This document shows, piece by piece, positions 1 through 6,623 of a stretch of 6,623 bases of DNA. The DNA comes from an uncultured bacterium (GTDB lineage: Bacteria; Actinomycetota; Coriobacteriia; Coriobacteriales; Atopobiaceae): NCBI GenBank assembly GCA_905214175.1, contig CAJMLD010000086.1, positions 1-6,623 on the forward strand, given 5' to 3'. The notes beneath the pieces were generated by a model. That model saw only the letters and a list, made by a program, of their open reading frames with translations. It did no database searches and was not told the origin of the DNA. Each line of letters opens with the position of its first letter. Position 1 is the stretch's first letter. The translations under genes and the position numbers were made by a program.

Positions 1-2845
1 CATGGTGCCCTCCACGGGCCAGACCATCGGCGAGCTGGACTCCGTCGATGTGGTTCCCTGCCGCGAGATGGCCTTCACCAACGAGACAATCGCCCGCGCC
101 GAGAAGGCGCTCTACAACCGCGCCCAGAACGACACCAAGCTCGCGGCGGATCTTGAGGCCATCCAGGCGCGCGCCGCTCAGCCGTCGCTCGAGAAGTACC
201 TCCCCGTGCTCTACGGCGGCTCGGCCAGCCCCATTGAGCACATCTCGAAGGACGCCCTCGTGGTTCTCGCGGAGCCCCGTGCGCTTTTCGACGACTGCCA
301 GCGGGCCATGGACGACATCTCTGCCTCGGCCTCCTCGGCTCACGTCTCGACGGACGGGCTCTACACCAGCCCCCGCGAGATGGACTTTGGGCGCCAGCAG
401 CGCCTGTCCCTCTCGTCCATCCTCAGGGTGGGCGGCTCGGTGACGGCGGAGCTCAAGGTGCGACAGCCCAACGTGGCGGGCGCCGACACCAAACTCATCT
501 CAGTTGTTCGCCAGCTCATTAATGACAACACCAGCGTGGTATTTGCTGCGCCGGATCGCGGTGCGCGCGAGTCTCTCGAGCTGCGCCTCACCGACGAGCA
601 CATCCCCTTTGCGGAATCGTTGGGTTCGGCTGCCGAGAATGCCGTGCCCGTGACCTCTCCAGACGCCAACGGTGCCGTAACACCCCTGCGCCGCGGCTCG
701 GTGACCTTCACGGACGCACCGGTGCCCGCAGGCATCGTGGTGCCCTCGGCACACCTGGGCGTCCTCTCGATTTCCGACCTCACGCCGCGCACGGCACGCA
801 ACCGCCGTCGCGCCAAGCGCGTGGACCCCACGAGCGTGACCTTCCCGTTCAAGCCCGGTGACTACGTGGTCCACGCCACGCACGGCATCGCGCTCTTCTC
901 GCAGATTGTGCGCCAGGAGGTCGCCGGGCGCATGCGCGACTACTTCCTGCTGGAGTACGCTGGCGGCGACAAGCTCTACGTGCCGCTCGAGCAGGTCGAC
1001 CGCATCACGCGCTACGTGGGCCCCGATGGCTCCTCCCCACGCCTCACGCGCCTCAACACGGCGGACTGGTCGCGCGCCACGGGCAAGGCACGGCGTTCCG
1101 CCAAGAAGCTGGCGTTTGACCTGGTTGACCTCTATACGCGCCGCGCCTCGGTGACGGGCTATGCCTTCTCACCCGACACCCCCGCCCAGCTGGACATGGA
1201 GTCGAGCTTCCCCTACGAGCTCACGCCCGACCAGGCCTCGGCCGTGGCCGACATCAAGGCCGACATGGAGGCGAGAAAGCCCATGGACCGGCTGCTCTGC
1301 GGTGACGTGGGCTTTGGCAAGACCGAGGTCGCCCTGCGTGCGGCGTTCAAGTGCTGCCAGGACGGCAAGCAGGTCATGGTCCTTTGCCCCACGACGATCC
1401 TCGCCGAGCAGCACTTCGAGACGTTCTTCTCGCGCTTCTCGCCCTTTGACCTGGACGTCCGCGTGCTCTCGCGCTTTGTGACACCCGCCCAGCAGCGGCA
1501 AGCGCTTGAGGGCTTTGCCGCAGGCACGGTGAACGTGCTCATTGGCACGCACCGGCTCCTCTCGGCAGACGTCAACCCCCACGACCTGGGGCTCGTTATC
1601 ATCGACGAGGAGCAGCGCTTTGGCGTGCAGCACAAGGAGCAGCTCAAGAACATGCGCGAGCAGGTCGACGTGCTCACGCTCTCGGCAACGCCCATCCCGC
1701 GCACCATGCAGATGGCCATGAGTGGCGTGCGCGACATGAGCCTTATCATGACGCCGCCGCCGGGACGTCTGCCCGTGAGGGTGCACGTGGGGGAGTGGGA
1801 CCCAGACCTGGTCTCGGCTGCCATCCGCAACGAGCTTGAGCGCAAGGGGCAGGTCTACTACGTGAGCAACCGCGTGACCACCATCGACGACGCCGTTGCG
1901 CGCGTGATGGAGGCGGCGCCCGAGGCGCGCGTGGGCGTGGCGCACGGCAAGATGAGCGCCCGAGAGGTAGAGGACGTGATGCTGCGCTTCCAGGAGCACG
2001 AGATTGACGTGCTGGTGGCAACGACCATCATCGAGAGCGGCATCGACAACCCCCGCACCAACACGCTCATAATCGAGGACTCCCAGCGCCTTGGCCTGGC
2101 CCAGCTCTACCAGCTCAAGGGTCGCGTGGGGCGCGGCCGCACGCAGGCGTACGCCTACTTCATGTTCCCGGCGTCGCAGCCGCTCACGCCCGAGGCCACC
2201 GATCGTCTCACCGCCATCAACGAGTACCAAGACCTGGGTAGCGGCATGCGCATTGCTATGCGCGACCTCGAGATTCGCGGCGCGGGCTCGCTCATGGGCG
2301 CCGAGCAGCACGGCAACCTCTCCAGCGTGGGCTTTGACCTCTTCACGCAGATGCTGGGCGAGGCCGTTGCCGAGGCGCGCGGCGAGACTGCCGAGGTTGA
2401 GGTGCCCGAGGTCACCATCAACCTCTCTGCCGACTTCTACCTGGCCGAGGAGTACATGCCCGAGGTGGACCAGCGCGTGCTTGCGTACCGCAGGCTTGCC
2501 GCAGCCACGGAGCTCTCCGACGTGGACGCGCTCCAGCGCGACCTTGAGGAGAGCCACGGGGCGCTGCCGCTTGCCGGCCGCAACCTCCTTGACCGGGCGC
2601 GCATTCGCATCCGTGCGCAGCGCCTGGGGTGCACGGTGGTCTCACTCACCAATGGACGCCTCATCTACCAGGGAATCGACGTGCCGAGAAAGACGGCTCT
2701 CAAGCTCAAGGAGCGCGGCGCGCTGGTCTATCCCAAGACGCACAAGTTGGCGTACCCCTTCCGCGCAAAGCAGGAGGAGGTCATGCCCGCCGCGCTTGGC
2801 GTGCTGGAGGAGATTGGCGGCGGCGACGAGACGGACGACGAGTAG
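1..2845 (+). CDS. mfd: Transcription-repair coupling factor Mfd, 5'-truncated by window edge
   Basis: Mfd is a cytoplasmic DNA translocase that removes RNA polymerase stalled at lesions and recruits UvrA for nucleotide excision repair. Residues are counted from the codon at base 2. The remnant of the N-terminal UvrB-like module covers about 1-270. The CarD-like RNA-polymerase-interaction domain starts near 281 (FKPGDYVVHATHG) and runs to about 340. The helicase/translocase core has Walker A GDVGFGKT (434-441), a DEEQ box (535-538), TLSATPIPRT (559-568), TTIIESGID (674-682) and QLKGRVGRGR (704-713). The translocation (TRG) motif follows from 745 (LGSGMRIAMRDLEIRGAG). A C-terminal TRCF domain covers about 810-940 and the tail is acidic. 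The ATG at base 2 is probably internal: the first residues align with the region near residue 190 of the roughly 1150-residue E. coli protein, so about 190-230 residues lie upstream. It ends with TAG, 41 bases before the next start. Identity is very secure; the left boundary is artificial. Confidence 0.97.
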   Translation, partial: MVPSTGQTIGELDSVDVVPCREMAFTNETIARAEKALYNRAQNDTKLAADLEAIQARAAQPSLEKYLPVLYGGSASPIEHISKDALVVLAEPRALFDDCQRAMDDISASASSAHVSTDGLYTSPREMDFGRQQRLSLSSILRVGGSVTAELKVRQPNVAGADTKLISVVRQLINDNTSVVFAAPDRGARESLELRLTDEHIPFAESLGSAAENAVPVTSPDANGAVTPLRRGSVTFTDAPVPAGIVVPSAHLGVLSISDLTPRTARNRRRAKRVDPTSVTFPFKPGDYVVHATHGIALFSQIVRQEVAGRMRDYFLLEYAGGDKLYVPLEQVDRITRYVGPDGSSPRLTRLNTADWSRATGKARRSAKKLAFDLVDLYTRRASVTGYAFSPDTPAQLDMESSFPYELTPDQASAVADIKADMEARKPMDRLLCGDVGFGKTEVALRAAFKCCQDGKQVMVLCPTTILAEQHFETFFSRFSPFDLDVRVLSRFVTPAQQRQALEGFAAGTVNVLIGTHRLLSADVNPHDLGLVIIDEEQRFGVQHKEQLKNMREQVDVLTLSATPIPRTMQMAMSGVRDMSLIMTPPPGRLPVRVHVGEWDPDLVSAAIRNELERKGQVYYVSNRVTTIDDAVARVMEAAPEARVGVAHGKMSAREVEDVMLRFQEHEIDVLVATTIIESGIDNPRTNTLIIEDSQRLGLAQLYQLKGRVGRGRTQAYAYFMFPASQPLTPEATDRLTAINEYQDLGSGMRIAMRDLEIRGAGSLMGAEQHGNLSSVGFDLFTQMLGEAVAEARGETAEVEVPEVTINLSADFYLAEEYMPEVDQRVLAYRRLAAATELSDVDALQRDLEESHGALPLAGRNLLDRARIRIRAQRLGCTVVSLTNGRLIYQGIDVPRKTALKLKERGALVYPKTHKLAYPFRAKQEEVMPAALGVLEEIGGGDETDDE

Positions 2846-2870
2846 GGACTGGCGGCAGCCACAACGTGAC

Positions 2871-2878
2871 GAGAGGGG
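2871..2878 (+). promoter_or_regulatory. Ribosome binding site for the SGNH-MazG gene
   Basis: The purine run GAGAGGGG lies eight bases before the ATG at 2887 and fits a Shine-Dalgarno site. It decides the start. The same frame is open further back, to an ATG at 2629 inside mfd, and has a GTG at 2866, but neither has comparable spacing, and the 2629 start would overlap mfd by more than 200 bases. The 41-base gap after mfd holds no terminator-like hairpin, so co-transcription with mfd is likely. Confidence 0.7.
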
Positions 2879-2886
2879 ACGACCTC

Positions 2887-4992
2887 ATGGCTTTGAGCAG
2901 GGATGACAGGGCAAGGCTCATCAGGTCTGGTAAGTTGGCGCGCACGGCGCTTGCGGCGGCGCACATGGGGTCGCGGACGGGTGCGCTTGCCGCCACCGGC
3001 GATGGCCTGCCTGCCGAGGAGTTTCTCGCCGGTGACATCATGGACTACCTGCGCGGTGCCCTTGTTGTCGAGGATGCGGGCGGCGGCCTTGTGCAGCCGT
3101 ACCGCTTCTCGGAAAAGCAGCTCCGCTACTTCGATGCCATCGATCGCGGCCACAGGGCCCGTGCAACCTCCGGCATCTGCCTGGCACTCGTGACCACGGG
3201 CGACGAGGTCTCATTCGACTGTCGCGTGACCCAGCCTCTTGACCGCACAAAGCCGATGTACGACGAGGTCATGGGTCATCTTGGGAGCCTTGGCCAGGCG
3301 GAGGACGGGCTCATTGACGGCATTGACGTGGTCGTGGGGAGCGGCCAGGCCCATACCGTGGCGGTTCGTGATGGGCGCATCTCCGTGAGCTTCGACAATC
3401 CCGGACACGCGCCCGTGGAAGCGCGCGTCTACCTGCCGCTCATCATGTCTGTGGCTGTTGGGAATCTCGCCTCCAACGGCACGCTTGCGCCGACACCCCG
3501 ACGTGCCTATCTTCTCGCCTTGGGTGACTCCATTACCCAGGGCTTTGTTGTGGGGTGCCCGTCGCTCTCGTACCCCGCGCTCCTCTCGGCGTCCCTTGGC
3601 CTTGACCTTGTGAACCAGGCAGTTTGCGGCTACGTCTTTGATCCGCAGACGCTCTCGGGCATCAAGGCCCTACGCAGCGAGCCGCCCGCGGCAATCACCG
3701 TTGCCTATGGCACCAACGACTGGAAGCGCAAGGGCTCGGGCAAGAAGATTCGCCGTGACGCCGCTGCCTACCTGGACCGGCTGTGCCGGCTCTTCCCGCA
3801 TACGCCCATATACGTGCTCACGCCGCTCTGGCGTACGGAGGAAGACGACCCACAGTCGCTTGCGGACATCCCCAGCGGCAAGCCGCTCTCGTGGGTGCGT
3901 CGCGCAATCGAGCGTGCCTGCAAGGGGCGTGCGAAAGTGACGGTGATCGACGGGGCGACGGTCCTGCCCAGAAACCCGCTCCTGTTTGCCGATGGCAGGC
4001 TGCACCCCAGCTCATCGGGCGCGTCGTACGTCGCCGAGGCGCTTGCTTCGGCAATGCGGGCAAACGAGGCCGTCGTTGGCGTGACCCGTCCGGCGACAGA
4101 GCCCGAGCCCATACGAGAGCAGGCCACCGAGGGGGCCGAGAGGGGCCTTGACGCCGTTGACGCCGAGAGCCTCTCGCGCCCGGGGGCTCCCGCAGCGCAC
4201 CCGGAGTTCGATCGTCTCGTCCGCACGGTCTGGCGCCTGCGTTTGGAAGACGGCTGCCCCTGGGACCGCGAGCAGACGCACGAATCTCTTGCGCGCTATA
4301 TGGTCGAGGAGGCCTACGAGGCGGCCGAGGCCCTGCGCACAGGCGACAACCCCCACATGGCCGAAGAGCTTGGTGACGTGCTCTACCAGGTGGTCCTTAA
4401 CTCTGAGGTGGCTGCGGAGAAGGGTGCCTTCACCATCGACGACGTATGCCGCGCCATAGACGAGAAGCTCGTGCGCCGCCATCCGCACGTGTTTGGCGGC
4501 GCGGACGCCGAAACCCCCGAAGACGTGGCTCGCATCTGGGACAACGTGAAGCGCCGTGAGCGCGAGGCGACGGGCGGACGGGCCGCGAAGGCCGAGGGAG
4601 GGCTTCTCGACTCGGTGCCGCGCTCGATGCCAGCACTCATGCAGTGCCAGAAGATCAGCTCCCGCGCGGCCAGGGCGGGCTTCGACTGGGATGACGTATC
4701 GGGCGTGTGGGAGAAGGTGCGCGAGGAGCGCAACGAGTTCGAAAGCGAGCAAAAGGGCTCGCAGAATCGTGCGCTGGAGTTTGGCGACCTGCTCTTCTCG
4801 CTGGTCAACGTTGCGCGTATGGAGGGCATCGACGCCGAGGCCGCGCTGGCGCAGAGCAACGAGAAGTTCCGCCGCCGCTGGTCGCGCATGGAGGAGCTGG
4901 CCCGCGAGGGAGGCATCGCCTTGGAAGACCTTTCCACCGAGGAGCTCAACGGTCTTTGGGACCGTGCGAAGCAAGAGGAGAAGAGATCTTGA
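2887..4992 (+). CDS. mazG: SGNH/GDSL hydrolase fused to MazG nucleoside triphosphate pyrophosphohydrolase
   Basis: This 701-residue protein has two enzyme halves. Residues about 1-205 look like the beta-sandwich that precedes SsfX3-like SGNH hydrolases (inferred from pattern). The hydrolase core shows GDSI (213-216, nucleophile Ser215), Gly248, GTND (275-278, Asn277) and D369-GRL-H373, a block V one residue longer than the usual DxxH. There is no signal peptide, so it should be cytoplasmic; its ester substrate is unknown. An acidic Pro/Ala/Glu-rich linker spans 399-437. MazG fills 438-701, about 264 residues, matching the 263 of E. coli MazG, which cleaves NTPs to NMP and pyrophosphate. The first MazG repeat has CPWD (457-460), EEAYE (474-478) and EELGD (493-497); the second has EERNE (613-617) and EFGD (631-634). 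Both repeats keep their Mg-binding acidic residues. The MazG half is in its usual actinobacterial place after mfd. No good internal start is visible for MazG alone. The start is chosen by the site at 2871. Both domain assignments are strong; the joint role is unknown. Confidence 0.92.
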   Translation: MALSRDDRARLIRSGKLARTALAAAHMGSRTGALAATGDGLPAEEFLAGDIMDYLRGALVVEDAGGGLVQPYRFSEKQLRYFDAIDRGHRARATSGICLALVTTGDEVSFDCRVTQPLDRTKPMYDEVMGHLGSLGQAEDGLIDGIDVVVGSGQAHTVAVRDGRISVSFDNPGHAPVEARVYLPLIMSVAVGNLASNGTLAPTPRRAYLLALGDSITQGFVVGCPSLSYPALLSASLGLDLVNQAVCGYVFDPQTLSGIKALRSEPPAAITVAYGTNDWKRKGSGKKIRRDAAAYLDRLCRLFPHTPIYVLTPLWRTEEDDPQSLADIPSGKPLSWVRRAIERACKGRAKVTVIDGATVLPRNPLLFADGRLHPSSSGASYVAEALASAMRANEAVVGVTRPATEPEPIREQATEGAERGLDAVDAESLSRPGAPAAHPEFDRLVRTVWRLRLEDGCPWDREQTHESLARYMVEEAYEAAEALRTGDNPHMAEELGDVLYQVVLNSEVAAEKGAFTIDDVCRAIDEKLVRRHPHVFGGADAETPEDVARIWDNVKRREREATGGRAAKAEGGLLDSVPRSMPALMQCQKISSRAARAGFDWDDVSGVWEKVREERNEFESEQKGSQNRALEFGDLLFSLVNVARMEGIDAEAALAQSNEKFRRRWSRMEELAREGGIALEDLSTEELNGLWDRAKQEEKRS

Positions 4993-5020
4993 CCCTGTCC
5001 GAGCGCCTTCCTGGTATACA
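4989..5020 (+). promoter_or_regulatory. Candidate sigma-70-type promoter for the ftsB-like/ppx pair
   Basis: TTGACC at 4989-4994 resembles a -35 box and overlaps the stop codon of the preceding gene. TATACA at 5015-5020, preceded by TGG (an extended -10), is a plausible -10. The spacer is 20 bases, longer than the ideal 17, which weakens the call; the extended -10 could compensate. Transcription would begin near 5027, giving a leader of about 55 bases. This is the only AT-rich patch between the two genes. Read-through from mazG is also possible. Confidence 0.4.
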
Positions 5021-5082
5021 CTGAGACCCACACGGCGCGTCCGCGCTGTCACGCCAAACCACACTAGAAACGAAGCAACGGC

Positions 5083-5913
5083 ATGAGCAGATATTCGGGC
5101 ACAGAAATTGCGCTGAGAGGTTCCGTAGACGTGTCTCCCAGACCGGCTGTCTATACCTATTCCGCAGGTAGGACCCATCGTTCACCGTTTTCCTCGGTGA
5201 TGGAGGGCGTCCGTGTGGAGGAGGACGGCCCCACTGGCCGCCACGTGGGCACGGGTACTGCCACGCGGCCGCGCTCGGCCCGCACGCAGGCCTCTGGGGT
5301 CCGCAGTCGCTCCTCTCGCGGTGTCTCTGCTGGCCGCGCACATGCTACGCGGTCCGTGGGCGTCGCAAGCGCCACCCGCACGCGTCCGCGCTCCGAGCGC
5401 CGCGCGCAGCGCACTGCCGAGCCCACGCCAAGCGCCGTTGCCGATGTAGCTTCCAGGGCGGCGGACGTTGCCTCGGGTGCCACGTCCGCAGCCTCCGCGA
5501 CGGTCTCGCGCGCCGAGGAGTTTGCGGGAGCGCATCGCCTTCCTGTCATCATCGTCGCCGTTATCGTTGCCACGGCAGTCATGCTCTACGGACCCGCCTG
5601 CAATCTGTACGCGGCGTGGCGTTCGGGGCTTGACCTTCAGGCCACCTACGACGCCACTGCCCAGAGCAACGATCAGCTCACCAGCGAGGTCGACGCCCTC
5701 ATGACGCCCGAGGGCGTTCAGGACCTTGCGCGTGAGCGCGGCTACGTTGGGGAGGGCGAGACGGGCGTGGTTGTCGAGGGCCTCTCGGATACCGGAACCG
5801 ATGCCACCCCCATGGGCACGGGCACGGTTGTCTCGGCGGATGTTCCCTGGTACGTGAACGTTGCCGACGTCATCTTCCAGTACCACACGGACACCTCGGG
5901 AAGCGGTAACTAA
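5083..5913 (+). CDS. FtsB/DivIC-like septum formation initiator with long Arg-rich N-terminal tail
   Basis: This is a 276-residue single-pass membrane protein of the FtsB/DivIC family, which in other bacteria joins FtsL and FtsQ/DivIB in the division complex. Residues 1-152 should be cytoplasmic, with one membrane helix at about 153-175 (starting LPVIIVAVIVATAVML) and an extracytoplasmic C-terminus. After the helix comes a short coiled-coil-like stretch (about 176-210) and the family signature around 212-225 (VQDLARERGYVGEGE). The tail is unusual: residues 51-110 hold 15 Arg, no Lys and one acidic residue, and are rich in Ser, Thr, Ala and Gly, so probably disordered. Residues 120-147 form Ala-rich seven-residue units. 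E. coli FtsB, by contrast, is about 103 residues with almost no cytoplasmic part. The ATG at 5083 has only a weak upstream purine site (around GAAG); Met40 at 5200 is an alternative start. The position next to ppx matches the actinobacterial order. Family call is good; the exact subgroup is uncertain. Confidence 0.85.
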   Translation: MSRYSGTEIALRGSVDVSPRPAVYTYSAGRTHRSPFSSVMEGVRVEEDGPTGRHVGTGTATRPRSARTQASGVRSRSSRGVSAGRAHATRSVGVASATRTRPRSERRAQRTAEPTPSAVADVASRAADVASGATSAASATVSRAEEFAGAHRLPVIIVAVIVATAVMLYGPACNLYAAWRSGLDLQATYDATAQSNDQLTSEVDALMTPEGVQDLARERGYVGEGETGVVVEGLSDTGTDATPMGTGTVVSADVPWYVNVADVIFQYHTDTSGSGN

Positions 5914-6623
5914 TGCGTAGGGTCGCGGTCATCGACATTGGTACGGTCACCTGCCGCCTTGCGGTGGCAGACGTCGAGGGTTCCCGCGTCGTGCGACTGG
6001 GTAAGCAGTCGAACATCTGCAACCTGGGCCAGGACGTTGACAGGACTGGCAGACTTGCGCAGGATGCCATGGAGCGCGTCTTTGGCTGCGCGAAGGCCTA
6101 TGTCAAGACCGCGCGCGAGTCCGGCGCAGAGGCCGTGTGCTGCACCCTCACGAGCGCCGCGCGCGACGCCTCGAACGCGCCCGAGCTGGGTGCGGCGCTT
6201 GCTTCGCTGGGGCTTGACCCTCTCATCATCCCCGGTCAGATCGAAGGCGCCCTCACCTTCCTGGGCGTGGCCCAGGACTTTGACGGTCGCCGCATCCTGG
6301 TTGCCGACAACGGTGGTGGCTCCACCGAGCTTGCCGTGGGTGAGCTTGCTGGCGGCACCCTTGACCTGGGGTGGGTTACCTCGGTCCAGGTTGGCTGCAG
6401 GCGCCTCACGGAGCGCTTCCTCTCTCGCGAGGATCCGCCTTCCGCAGAGGACCTGGCCCAAGCCCACGAGTACGCCGCACAGACCTTCTCGCAGGCGCTT
6501 AAAGAGGCAGGGGGTCGCCTTGGTGACCCCAAGACGCTCGTGGTCACGGGCGGCACGGTCACCACGCTGGTGGCCATCGACGCCGGTCTCGACCCATATG
6601 ACCCTGCGTACGTGCACCTTCAC
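5913..6623 (+). CDS. Ppx/GppA family phosphatase (exopolyphosphatase / pppGpp phosphohydrolase), 3'-truncated by window edge
   Basis: The frame is open from the ATG at 5913 to the window end (237 codons, no stop). Relatives in actinobacteria have about 310-320 residues, so roughly a quarter is missing. The family belongs to the ASKHA fold and removes terminal phosphate from polyphosphate or from pppGpp; sequence alone does not separate these. Visible motifs are VIDIGTVT at 6-13 (phosphate loop, usually DxGTNS), TSAARDASN near 68-76, the glutamate of QIEG (Glu111, matching the catalytic Glu121 region of E. coli Ppx), DNGGGSTE at 132-139, VQVGCRRLTERF near 160 and VTGGTVTTL from 211. The start codon shares one base with the preceding stop (TAATG), suggesting translational coupling; a weak GGGAAG site lies nine bases upstream. 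The N and S of the usual GTNS are V and T here. The protein should be cytoplasmic. Confidence 0.93.
   Translation, partial: MRRVAVIDIGTVTCRLAVADVEGSRVVRLGKQSNICNLGQDVDRTGRLAQDAMERVFGCAKAYVKTARESGAEAVCCTLTSAARDASNAPELGAALASLGLDPLIIPGQIEGALTFLGVAQDFDGRRILVADNGGGSTELAVGELAGGTLDLGWVTSVQVGCRRLTERFLSREDPPSAEDLAQAHEYAAQTFSQALKEAGGRLGDPKTLVVTGGTVTTLVAIDAGLDPYDPAYVHLH

Noticed and set aside
2..4. ATG at the window edge as the true mfd start
   Set aside because: The protein would lack the N-terminal part of the UvrB-like module, and the first residues already match the internal region of Mfd, so the gene starts upstream of the window.
1169..2557. A 462-codon open frame on the reverse strand
   Set aside because: It lies wholly opposite the conserved Mfd helicase core. 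Its product is rich in His, Leu, Val and Arg without any recognisable domain, as expected for the complement of GC-rich coding sequence.
2629..2886. Upstream extension of the SGNH-MazG gene to an earlier ATG or the GTG at 2866
   Set aside because: The extension to 2629 lies mostly within mfd in another frame and looks like out-of-frame translation. The GTG lacks a good ribosome site, while the ATG at 2887 has GAGAGGGG at proper spacing.
5035..5056. GC-rich inverted repeat (GCGCG-TC-CGCGC) as a terminator after mazG
   Set aside because: The stem is only five pairs with a two-base loop and is not followed by a T run, so an intrinsic terminator is not supported.
4012..5178. A 388-codon open frame on the reverse strand
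   Set aside because: It overlaps the MazG half and the next gene start on the opposite strand, shows no domain, and is explained by codon bias of the + strand genes.
5910..6623. A reverse-strand open frame opposite the ppx-like gene
   Set aside because: The + strand frame over the same bases encodes clear Ppx/GppA motifs; the reverse translation has none.
1..6623. Mobile element, CRISPR array, tRNA or toxin-antitoxin system
   Set aside because: No transposase or integrase motifs, spaced direct repeats, tRNA-like folds or small paired genes are visible. MazG here is the pyrophosphohydrolase and not part of a MazEF toxin pair, which has no match nearby.

Overview
The window is GC-rich and densely coding. 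All recognisable genes lie on the + strand, and reverse-strand open frames look like coding shadows. I infer a high-GC Gram-positive actinobacterium, most likely of class Coriobacteriia (Olsenella/Atopobium/Collinsella type). The reasons are base composition, Arg/Ala-rich proteins and a gene order that resembles the actinobacterial mfd - mazG - eno - ftsB/divIC - DUF501 - ppx neighbourhood (known, for example, around Rv1020-Rv1026 of Mycobacterium tuberculosis). The genus is a guess.

Layout: (1) 1-2845 is the C-terminal four fifths or so of mfd, the transcription-repair coupling factor, cut by the left edge. (2) 2887-4992 is one continuous 701-codon gene that joins an SGNH/GDSL-type hydrolase (residues about 1-395) to a complete two-domain MazG nucleoside triphosphate pyrophosphohydrolase (about 438-701). 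(3) 4993-5082 is a short gap with a candidate promoter whose -35 box overlaps the previous stop codon. (4) 5083-5913 encodes a single-pass FtsB/DivIC-like septum-formation initiator with an unusually long Arg-rich cytoplasmic tail. (5) 5913-6623 is the 5' three quarters or so of a Ppx/GppA-family phosphatase gene, overlapping the previous gene by one base and cut by the right edge.

Functionally this is a housekeeping stretch: repair of transcription-blocking lesions (Mfd), clean-up of non-canonical or excess NTPs (MazG), division-septum assembly (FtsB-like) and polyphosphate/ppGpp metabolism (Ppx/GppA). The most notable item is the SGNH-MazG fusion. Relative to the actinobacterial reference order, the eno and DUF501 genes are absent from their expected places. 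I see no mobile element, CRISPR array, RNA gene or defence system. I do not see a clearly new system here; the fusion protein is the best candidate for something undescribed.
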